7,161 nt of DNA from Methanobacteriota archaeon (GTDB lineage: Archaea > Thermoplasmatota > DTKX01 > GCA-020343715). The notes below the pieces were generated by a model. The model was not told the origin of the DNA, ran no database searches, and saw nothing but the letters and a program-made list of their open reading frames with translations. Positions 1-4,503 of this stretch are shown piece by piece. Positions within the stretch are counted from its first letter, which is position 1. Each line of letters opens with the position of its first letter. The position numbers and the translations under genes were made by a program. The stretch is from positions 1 to 7,161 of the forward strand of contig JAUVRF010000082.1 in NCBI GenBank assembly GCA_030597775.1. The letters run 5' to 3'.

Positions 1-413
1 GCCTCCGCACCCACGCGCTGTCGGAGGCAGCCGACCTGATGAGCCCCACCACCTTCAACGAGATCGAGGACCTGCGCTTCGTGGAGGAGGGGACCTGCCT
101 CGTGTTCGTCCGGGTGCACTTCACAGGGGACCTCAGGGAGATCGATACCGAGGCCAGGGTCATCAACGAACGGTCGTGCCTCCACCTCACCAGGGAGGAG
201 GCGGAGACCTTCATGCTCCGCGCCCTGATGGTAGGCGCCGAGTACGCCTGCAACCACCTGCCCGAGGTGAACGTGCGTCAAGCCCTTCGCCAATTGGCGG
301 CGGGGATCGAGGCGGCAGGTCTGGACGACAGGTACTTTCGCGAGTACCCGTTCTTGAAGAGAGGCCTCAAGCACTGGAGCAAGGGCAAGAACGCCTTCAC
401 CCGGCATGACTAG
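1..413 (+). CDS. Unrecognised protein, C-terminal part (5' end outside window)
   Basis: The reading frame is open from position 3, giving 136 visible residues and ending in TAG at 411-413. The ATG at 39 is preceded by in-frame coding-like codons (LRTHALSEAADL) and lacks a clear ribosome-binding site, so I treat it as an internal methionine and the gene as truncated by the window edge. The visible part looks globular and soluble. It has an alternating hydrophobic strand (TCLVFVRVHF), an amphipathic helix beginning LTREEAETFMLRAL, and a basic C-terminal tail (FLKRGLKHWSKGKNAF). There is no membrane segment, cysteine cluster or nucleotide-binding motif. I do not recognise the family and assign no function. 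Its stop overlaps by 4 nt the end of a possible convergent small gene. That it is coding is well supported by GC-rich codon use and ordinary protein composition; its identity is unknown. Confidence 0.75.
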   Translation, partial: LRTHALSEAADLMSPTTFNEIEDLRFVEEGTCLVFVRVHFTGDLREIDTEARVINERSCLHLTREEAETFMLRALMVGAEYACNHLPEVNVRQALRQLAAGIEAAGLDDRYFREYPFLKRGLKHWSKGKNAFTRHD

Positions 414-505
414 AACCAGATGCTGCTGCCTATGTGGAACGCCTCCAGCATCCCCGATAGGATGAGGAAGAAAACGAGTGTGGCTGTCCGGGCAAGGGAC
501 CTCAT
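410..505 (-). CDS. Possible 31-residue single-span membrane microprotein
   Basis: On the minus strand an ATG at 505-503 opens a 31-residue frame ending in TAG at 412-410. The peptide starts MRSLART, then has a strongly hydrophobic stretch (about residues 8-18, ATLVFFLILSG), then MLEAFHIGSSIWF. Basic residues at the N-terminus followed by a hydrophobic core suggest a membrane-inserted or signal-like helix. A TATA-like TTTAAATA (minus strand, 558-551) is centred about 50 nt upstream of the ATG. A GGAG (521-518) lies 12 nt from the start, a little far but usable, so a leader of roughly 23 nt would include it. The frame overlaps the last 4 nt of the convergent upstream gene and is divergent from the regulator at 672. 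It is short enough to be chance. No family is recognised. Confidence 0.4.
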   Translation of the reverse strand: MRSLARTATLVFFLILSGMLEAFHIGSSIWF

Positions 506-550
506 ATCGACGTCACGCTCCAGGGCGGGACGTTGGATTATAGGCCTGGA

Positions 551-558
551 TATTTAAA
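551..558 (-). promoter_or_regulatory. TATA-like box facing the microprotein
   Basis: TTTAAATA read on the minus strand resembles the archaeal TATA consensus. By the usual spacing it would start transcription near 528, giving the small frame at 505-410 a leader of about 23 nt that contains a GGAG. The bases upstream of it on that strand are GC-rich, so the BRE element is poor. The plus strand also reads TATTTAAA here, so direction is not certain. Confidence 0.35.
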
Positions 559-605
559 CGCGGGGAGTTCGTTCACTTTAAAGATACCAGGTAGCCAGTG
601 CCTCA

Positions 606-631
606 GATTGTTCACCAAAAGGACAACAATC
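606..631. promoter_or_regulatory. Inverted repeat, candidate operator of the regulator gene
   Basis: GATTGTT (606-612) and AACAATC (625-631) form a perfect 7-bp inverted repeat with a 12-nt spacer. It lies directly upstream of the probable BRE/TATA region (635-648) of the winged-helix gene. ArsR-type dimers commonly bind dyads of this size near their own promoters, so autoregulation is a reasonable inference. No second copy with both arms was found in the window. The same arms could form a weak RNA hairpin, but they lie upstream of the inferred transcription start. Confidence 0.45.
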
Positions 632-640
632 GTGGTAAAC

Positions 641-648
641 CTTATAAG
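641..648 (+). promoter_or_regulatory. TATA box for the membrane-bound regulator (leaderless transcript)
   Basis: CTTATAAG, inside the perfect 10-bp palindrome CCTTATAAGG at 640-649, is centred about 27 nt before the GTG at 672. That is the distance at which archaeal transcription normally begins, so the mRNA should start at or within a base or two of the start codon. The purine/AT-rich GGTAAAC at 634-640 could serve as the BRE. The absence of a Shine-Dalgarno sequence before 672 fits a leaderless message. Confidence 0.6.
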
Positions 649-671
649 GCAAGTGGCCCCATAGTCGCAAC

Positions 672-1202
672 GTGTACCAGCGTAAGATTACCTTGGACCA
701 GGAATCCTTCAAGGCATTGGCATCCGACACGCGGATAGAGATTCTAAAGCGTCTGGACAAGTCCCAGATGACTGTAACTGACCTTGCCAACGAACTGCAG
801 GTCAACAAATCCGCGGTGTACAAACATCTATCAAGACTGCTCGACGCTGGTCTGGTGAAGAAACTCGAGGACAACCGCAAGTGGGTGTACTACAAGCTCT
901 CGATGAAGGGCATGCACCTGCTGCATCCCGAGCGTGTACAGATCGCCCTCATGCTCTCCGCATCCGTACTGGCGATCACCCTGGCATTGAGCCAGATCTA
1001 CATGTTCGTCGTCGGGAACCCTGTGACCAGGGAGGAACCGCAGAACTTTGGGTTTGGCCAGCCCGGCACGACCTTCATAACCGAGATTGTCCACGACCCG
1101 TTGTTGCTCGCGATAGGTTGCCTGTTGATAGCGGTCGGCTCGGTCCTGGCCTACATGGCCTACAGGGTCTATCAGACCCCCGAGACGCCTGACTACATCT
1201 GA
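672..1202 (+). CDS. Membrane-tethered ArsR-like winged-helix transcription regulator
   Basis: This 176-residue protein has an N-terminal winged-helix DNA-binding domain (about residues 9-78). The opening LDQESFKALASDTRIEILKR is typical of ArsR-type regulators. The recognition helix lies around residues 45-57 (NKSAVYKHLSRLL) and the wing around 62-76 (ending KWVYYKL). Two membrane segments follow, about 91-113 and 144-166, joined by a loop of about 30 residues that should lie outside the cell if both ends are cytoplasmic. The cysteine pair of metal-sensing ArsR proteins (the ELCVCDL motif) is absent, so arsenic or metal sensing is not supported. Winged-helix proteins with C-terminal membrane helices are common in archaea and are thought to act as one-component membrane-linked regulators. 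GTG at 672 is chosen because the frame begins at the domain's normal edge and sits at the expected transcription start of the TATA box at 641-648. Third codon positions in its first half are more AT-rich than in the neighbouring operon. Confidence 0.85.
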   Translation: MYQRKITLDQESFKALASDTRIEILKRLDKSQMTVTDLANELQVNKSAVYKHLSRLLDAGLVKKLEDNRKWVYYKLSMKGMHLLHPERVQIALMLSASVLAITLALSQIYMFVVGNPVTREEPQNFGFGQPGTTFITEIVHDPLLLAIGCLLIAVGSVLAYMAYRVYQTPETPDYI

Positions 1203-1373
1203 ACCCACGGGGTCAGGTGAGGGAGACACAGAACTACCCAAGAGCGGAGCCTCCAGCCTTCATCCAGGGTCACGGGCCCCGTCCCCACGTCCATCTGCAG
1301 GGCATTGGCTCGGGGTGATCGATCGACCCTTGCCGGGGGTCCGCCGGGAAGCGTCCCGTGGTCTACTCAAGGT
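1203..1373. other. Gene-free spacer between convergent genes
   Basis: This 171-nt GC-rich stretch separates the 3' ends of the regulator (+) and the oxidoreductase operon (-). It has no T-rich run on either strand that would mark a standard archaeal terminator. Short inverted repeats are present: GACCC/GGGTC around 1324-1341 and the palindrome GATCGATC around 1317-1324. A 33-codon minus-strand frame (1294-1193) runs through it into the regulator gene, but it has no promoter or ribosome-binding site and is not called. Confidence 0.5.
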
Positions 1374-1385
1374 CTACTTCTTGAG
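1366..1385 (-). repeat. Hairpin-forming repeat across the beta-subunit stop codon
   Basis: CTCAAG (1366-1371) and CTTGAG (1380-1385) can pair with an 8-nt loop, and the TAG stop of the beta subunit (1376-1374) lies in that loop. The 8-mer GGTCTACT also occurs twice as a direct repeat, at 1360-1367 and 1371-1378. A 6-bp stem without a following U-run is weak evidence for termination. It may instead affect mRNA 3'-end stability or be chance. Confidence 0.3.
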
Positions 1386-2294
1386 GCCCAACCGCTCCAC
1401 GTTCTTGTCGGCGATGGCCTGGATGGCGGAGATGATCTCGTCCCCGCCCTCCTTCTTGAACATGTGGGCGAAGCGACGCTGGGTCTTGAGGTACTCCGTC
1501 ACCGGCTTGATCTCCTTGAGCCTCTTGACGTTGGTGACAACTCCGTCCTCTATGTCGTAGATTGGGAACAGGGCGGTCTCAACGGCCAGCTTCCCGACCT
1601 TGATGGACTCGGCGGAGTCGCAGTACCAGCCAGTGGGGCACGGCACGTGGATGTGGAGGTACTTTGGCCCCTCGATATCAAGGGCCTTCCTCACCTTCCT
1701 GAGCAGCTCCCGCGGGTACGACACCGACGCGGTCCCGGAGTAGGGTATGCCGTGGGCCGCCATGATCTCCGGCATCGGTTTCTTGGGCCTGGTGTTGCCC
1801 CAGCTGACCTTGCCAGACGGAGAGGTGGTGGTCGAGGCGTACGTGGGGGTCGCCCCCGATCGCTGGATGCCAGTGTTCATGTAGGCCTCGTTGTCGTAGC
1901 AGATGTAGAGGATGTCGTGACCCCTCTCCAGCATGCCCGAGATGAGGCCGATGCCGATGTCGAAGGTGGAGCCGTCGCCACCCTGGGCGATGATGTTGAT
2001 GCCCTCCCTCTTCCCGGTGGCTATGAGGGCGGCCTCGATGCCGCTGGCGACGGCGGCCGCGTTCTCGAACAGGGAGTGAACCCATGGCACGCCCCAGGAC
2101 GAGGCGGGGAAGGGGGTGGTGGTCACCTCAAGGCAGCCGGTGTTGTTGGCGACGATCGTGTTGGGGCCAGCAGCCTCCAGGACCAGGCGGGCCGCCAGCA
2201 GCTCTCCGCAGCCGGCGCAACCCCTGTGCCCGGGGGCAAAGAGGCGCTTGCCGGGCTCGATGAAACCCTCCTTGAGGGATCCTGGCTGGGTCAT
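1374..2294 (-). CDS. porB: Pyruvate (2-oxoacid):ferredoxin oxidoreductase, beta subunit
   Basis: This 306-residue subunit binds thiamine diphosphate and one [4Fe-4S] cluster. Together with alpha it catalyses oxidative decarboxylation of a 2-oxoacid and CoA to acyl-CoA, CO2 and reduced ferredoxin in the cytoplasm. The cluster ligands expected for the family are visible: C26 and C29 (CAGC), C54 (NNTGCLEV) and C219 (PCPTGW). The thiamine-diphosphate/Mg motif starts at G105-G106-D107-G108-S109 and ends at N135 (CYDNEAYMNTG). The C-terminal EYLKTQRRFAHMFK is the usual PorB ending, and the length matches archaeal PorB. The ATG at 2294 follows the alpha stop with no gap (TAGATG), and a strong GGAGGTG (2307-2301) lies 6 nt upstream inside alpha. 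Pyruvate is the likeliest substrate by overall resemblance, but 2-oxoisovalerate (Vor) cannot be excluded from sequence alone. Confidence 0.93.
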   Translation of the reverse strand: MTQPGSLKEGFIEPGKRLFAPGHRGCAGCGELLAARLVLEAAGPNTIVANNTGCLEVTTTPFPASSWGVPWVHSLFENAAAVASGIEAALIATGKREGINIIAQGGDGSTFDIGIGLISGMLERGHDILYICYDNEAYMNTGIQRSGATPTYASTTTSPSGKVSWGNTRPKKPMPEIMAAHGIPYSGTASVSYPRELLRKVRKALDIEGPKYLHIHVPCPTGWYCDSAESIKVGKLAVETALFPIYDIEDGVVTNVKRLKEIKPVTEYLKTQRRFAHMFKKEGGDEIISAIQAIADKNVERLGLKK

Positions 2295-3482
2295 CTATAC
2301 CACCTCCGGGATGATGTCATGGTTCAGTCCCACCCATATAGAGCCATCGACGGGCTCGCGTAAGGACTTGGCCTTCTCGTAGGCCCATTTGATGTCCGAG
2401 ACGCGAATGTCGCGGCCACCTAGACCGGCGACGAAGCTGTGTATCAGGGGGCCATCATGATGATGGAAGGCGGTCTTCAGGTCCGAGGAGATGGTGCCCT
2501 CGTGGCCCAGCGAGATGTCCTTCTCGATGACCGCCATCACTGACGCGTGGTCCAGGGCCTTCCGGAGCTCTGCCCCGGGCCATGGCCGCGCGGTCCTGAG
2601 CTTGAGCAGGCCCACCTTCTCGCCGTCGTCCCGGAGCCGGTCCACGGCGTCCTTGATGGTGCCCGCCAGGGAGCCCATGGTCATCAGGATGATGTCGGCG
2701 TCCTCGGTGCGGTACTCCTCGAAGTACGGGTGGTACTCGCGGCCGAAGACCTCACCGAACTCCTTGAACGCGTCCTCGAGGACACCCTTGGAGTTCATCA
2801 TCGCCCTGTTGAGCATGTACCGGATCTCGTGGTAGGTGTCCGGCATCGCGAAGGCGCCGAAGGTCAGCGGCCTCGCGCAGTCCAGCTTGACCACGGGATC
2901 GTATGGTGGCAGGAACTGGTCCACCTCCTCCTGCTCCATGCGCTTGATGGGCTCGTAGGTGTGGGTCAGGATGAAGCCGTCCATCATCGTCATCACGGGC
3001 AGCCGGATCCTGGGGTTCTCCCCGACCTTGTGGGCTATGGGCTGGAAGTCGTGGATCTCCTGGGAGTCCTCGCAGTATATCTGGATCCATCCCGCGTCGC
3101 GGACGGCGACGCTGTCCTGCTGGTCGTTCCAGATGCTGATGGGTGCGGACGGTGCCCGGTTGGCGCAGGTCATGTTGATGGGCAGCCGGGAACCGGCGAT
3201 GTTGTACAGCACCTCGTACATCAGGAACAGGCCCTGGGCGGTGGTGGCGGTGTAGGTCCTCACGCCAGCGGTCGAGGCGCCCATGACCACCGAGGCGGCT
3301 GCGAACTCGGACTCCACGACCACGTACTCGCAGTCGATCTCGCCATCGGCGACCATCTGGGACAGGTCCTCGACGATGTGGGTCTGGGGGGTGATGGGGT
3401 AGGCGGAGATGACCTTGGGCCGGCAGAGCTTGACGGCCTCGGCCACCGCGTACGAACCCTCGACAACGGTGTTCTCTATCAT
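2295..3482 (-). CDS. porA: Pyruvate (2-oxoacid):ferredoxin oxidoreductase, alpha subunit
   Basis: This 395-residue subunit forms the catalytic interface with beta. The N-terminal pyrimidine-binding region shows the family signature AYPITPQTHIVEDL, with T31 in the position of the active-site threonine of characterised pyruvate:ferredoxin oxidoreductases. E59 (VVESEFAA) fits the glutamate that activates the thiamine pyrimidine ring. R109 (CANRAPSAPISIWND) fits the substrate-binding arginine, and the WNDQQDS motif follows. The domain II/III region (about 250-395) includes the segment starting TEDADIILMTMGSLAGTIKD. I place the start at ATG 3482, giving MIENTVVEGSYAVAEAV, the usual N-terminus, with GGAGGAG (3500-3494) upstream in delta. 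A GTG at 3491 that overlaps the delta stop is a less likely start because its ribosome-binding site would be too close. The gap to delta is 5 nt, and alpha's TAG abuts the beta ATG. Confidence 0.93.
   Translation of the reverse strand: MIENTVVEGSYAVAEAVKLCRPKVISAYPITPQTHIVEDLSQMVADGEIDCEYVVVESEFAAASVVMGASTAGVRTYTATTAQGLFLMYEVLYNIAGSRLPINMTCANRAPSAPISIWNDQQDSVAVRDAGWIQIYCEDSQEIHDFQPIAHKVGENPRIRLPVMTMMDGFILTHTYEPIKRMEQEEVDQFLPPYDPVVKLDCARPLTFGAFAMPDTYHEIRYMLNRAMMNSKGVLEDAFKEFGEVFGREYHPYFEEYRTEDADIILMTMGSLAGTIKDAVDRLRDDGEKVGLLKLRTARPWPGAELRKALDHASVMAVIEKDISLGHEGTISSDLKTAFHHHDGPLIHSFVAGLGGRDIRVSDIKWAYEKAKSLREPVDGSIWVGLNHDIIPEVV
2301..2307 (-). promoter_or_regulatory. Strong ribosome-binding site for porB inside porA
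   Basis: GGAGGTG on the minus strand matches the complement of the archaeal 16S rRNA 3' end. It lies 6 nt before the ATG at 2294 and is embedded in the last codons of the alpha subunit. It fixes the beta start and suggests that beta is translated by independent initiation as well as coupling. Confidence 0.7.
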
Positions 3483-3487
3483 GGCGA

Positions 3488-3772
3488 TCACTTCTCCTCC
3501 GGGACCATCTCGTATGACTGCGTCGGGCACTCGGCGGCGCAGATGCCGCACCCCTTGCAGTAATCGTAATCGACCTGGATGCCCGTCTTCTTGCCATCCT
3601 CGTCGAGGGGCAGGGCGCTGATGGCGCCCTCGGGGCACAGGTCGATACACAGGTAGCACTTGATGCACTTCTCGGGGCTCCATACGGGTTTGAAGGAGCG
3701 CCAGGCACCGGTCTTGGTATCGATGGTGGTGGCGGGCTCGACCCACGCACCCGCGGTCAGCTTCACGCCCAC
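3488..3772 (-). CDS. porD: Pyruvate (2-oxoacid):ferredoxin oxidoreductase, delta (ferredoxin-like) subunit
   Basis: This small iron-sulfur subunit of 94 residues relays electrons from the catalytic core to external ferredoxin. It carries two complete [4Fe-4S] motifs, C36-C39-C42...C46-P and C72-C75-C78...C82-P, in the spacing of bacterial-type 2[4Fe-4S] ferredoxins. The N-terminus (KLTAGAWVEPATTIDTKTG) matches the usual PorD leader of the form GAxVEPGTS...KTGxWR. Three in-frame GTG codons lie at 3778, 3772 and 3766. I choose 3772 because GGTGA (3783-3779) sits 6 nt upstream; 3778 touches that site. Starting at 3766 would give a classic 4-nt GTGA overlap with the gamma stop. The gene overlaps the gamma 3' end by 4-16 nt depending on the start, so the two are translationally coupled. 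Confidence 0.9.
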   Translation of the reverse strand: MGVKLTAGAWVEPATTIDTKTGAWRSFKPVWSPEKCIKCYLCIDLCPEGAISALPLDEDGKKTGIQVDYDYCKGCGICAAECPTQSYEMVPEEK

Positions 3773-4320
3773 GAGCACTCACCGCCCCCACAGTGGGCAC
3801 ATGCGTCTCGGATGGCCACCACGTTCTTCTCGCCCAGCTTGCCCGGGAAGCGTTCCAGGATCATCTCCACGAGGCTATCGATCCGCACCAGGCCAGTGGC
3901 GCCAGCGAAGGCGCCCAGCATGGTGGTGTTGGTGATGGGCCGACCAAGGTGCTCCATCGCCAGACCGGTCGCGTCTATGGTCACGATCCTAGCCGGATGT
4001 TCGATGCCCAGGTCCTCAGCCCCCTTCCGGGTGTTGATGACAGCGACCCCGTCGTCCTTGAGGCCACCGAACACATCCACCACATCCAGGAGGGAGGAGT
4101 CCTGCACGATGATCACGTCGGGGGAGTAGATCTGGGCCCGGGTCCTGATCTTCTTGTCCGATATTCGGCAGAAGGCCTGTACCGGCGCCCCTCTACGCTC
4201 CACGCCGAAGGCGGGGAACGCCTGGGAATAATTACCGTCCTTGAAGGCGGCCTGGGCTAAAAGCTCGGCGGCTGTAACGGAGCCCTGGCCTCCTCGTCCG
4301 TGGATCCTGATCTCGTTCAT
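3763..4320 (-). CDS. porC: Pyruvate (2-oxoacid):ferredoxin oxidoreductase, gamma subunit
   Basis: This 185-residue subunit belongs to the pyruvate ferredoxin/flavodoxin oxidoreductase gamma family (POR domain III). It opens with the glycine-rich signature IRIHGRGGQGSV (residues 4-15). FPAFGVERRGAPVQAF (about 35-50) is also characteristic, and ITNTTMLGAFAGATGLV (about 130-146) is the conserved C-terminal region. It is the first gene of the operon, in the order gamma-delta-alpha-beta known from archaeal por loci. The frame extends upstream to 4416, but that extension (beginning MSYWWWWILAH) is unlike the family, so ATG 4320 is chosen. A TATA-like box at 4360-4351 would give a leader of only about 8 nt, and no ribosome-binding site is seen. 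The last 12 residues (C174, C177, C182, with H176) form a cysteine-rich tail that I do not know from typical gamma subunits. Its codons also carry the delta ribosome-binding site. In archaeal literature this subunit is named porC or porG. Confidence 0.92.
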   Translation of the reverse strand: MNEIRIHGRGGQGSVTAAELLAQAAFKDGNYSQAFPAFGVERRGAPVQAFCRISDKKIRTRAQIYSPDVIIVQDSSLLDVVDVFGGLKDDGVAVINTRKGAEDLGIEHPARIVTIDATGLAMEHLGRPITNTTMLGAFAGATGLVRIDSLVEMILERFPGKLGEKNVVAIRDACAHCGGGECSWA

Positions 4321-4350
4321 GGATGAACCCGTCGGCGGTACCGCACCATC

Positions 4351-4365
4351 CCTAATAAGACTTAT
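4351..4365 (-). promoter_or_regulatory. Promoter of the por operon with overlapping palindrome
   Basis: On the minus strand TCTTATTAGG (4360-4351) is a plausible TATA box centred about 35 nt before the gamma ATG, predicting a start near 4328 and a very short leader. The symmetric ATAAG-A-CTTAT (4355-4365) overlaps it, so a bound regulator would block TBP. The resemblance to CCTTATAAGG at 640-649, upstream of the regulator, may only reflect TATA-box composition. Confidence 0.45.
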
Positions 4366-4404
4366 CGGAATTGTCCTCCCGCGATGTGCCAGAATCCACC
4401 ACCA

Positions 4405-4419
4405 CCAGTAGCTCACTGG
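4405..4419. repeat. Short inverted repeat in the divergent promoter region
   Basis: CCAGT (4405-4409) and ACTGG (4415-4419) form a 5-bp dyad around AGCTC, about 45 nt upstream of the por TATA box and about 38 nt upstream of the surface-protein TATA box. The position would suit a shared regulatory site, but the arms are short enough to be chance. Confidence 0.2.
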
Positions 4420-4456
4420 CCCGGTTTGATTATCCCTTCGATACCTGAATTATAAT

Positions 4457-4465
4457 CTTTATATA
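4457..4465 (+). promoter_or_regulatory. TATA box for the surface-protein gene
   Basis: CTTTATATA is a strong archaeal TATA match and predicts transcription from about 4488. A second AT-rich palindrome, ATTATAAT (4449-4456), lies immediately upstream and could be part of the BRE region or an alternative box starting near 4480. Either start leaves a leader of about 16-24 nt. Confidence 0.6.
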
Positions 4466-4488
4466 CCACCCCCGCACTTCGGACCCAC

Positions 4489-4495
4489 AGGAGTG
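4489..4495 (+). promoter_or_regulatory. Ribosome-binding site of the surface-protein gene
   Basis: AGGAGTG ends 8 nt before the ATG at 4504 and pairs with the archaeal anti-Shine-Dalgarno sequence. It supports the start at 4504 over the internal ATG at 4525 (residue 8), which lies 29 nt from this site. Confidence 0.55.
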
Positions 4496-4503
4496 CAGAC
4501 ACC

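Noticed and set aside
414..671. tRNA or other structured RNA gene in the left intergenic region
   Set aside because: There is no cloverleaf-compatible arms, T-loop GTTCGA-type sequence or long GC-rich stem. The AT-rich parts are better explained as promoters.
672..1202. Arsenic- or metal-sensing role for the ArsR-like protein
   Set aside because: The cysteine-containing metal-binding motif is missing; the only cysteine (C150) is in the second membrane helix. No efflux or detoxification gene is nearby.
1193..1294. 33-codon minus-strand frame in the spacer after the regulator
   Set aside because: It has no TATA box, no ribosome-binding site and unremarkable composition, and it overlaps the regulator's 3' end. 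It is shorter than needed to exclude chance.
1312..1341. GC-rich inverted repeats as a transcription terminator
   Set aside because: The stems are only 4-5 bp and no T-rich tract follows on either strand, which archaeal termination normally needs.
1305..2363. Long plus-strand open frame (352 codons) opposite the beta subunit
   Set aside because: It is the antisense shadow of porB in GC-rich DNA: its composition is dominated by G, V, L, D and H, and it has no domain, promoter or ribosome-binding site. The minus-strand frame is a complete conserved enzyme subunit.
2547..3563. Long plus-strand open frame (338 codons) opposite the alpha subunit
   Set aside because: It has the same antisense-shadow composition, with runs of V, H, G and D. 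It is fully covered by porA and porD, which have unmistakable family motifs.
4321..4416. Upstream extension of the gamma subunit to an earlier ATG
   Set aside because: The added 32 residues (beginning MSYWWWWILAH) are not family-like and run through the predicted TATA box. The GRGGQG motif normally lies within the first 15 residues, as it does from ATG 4320.
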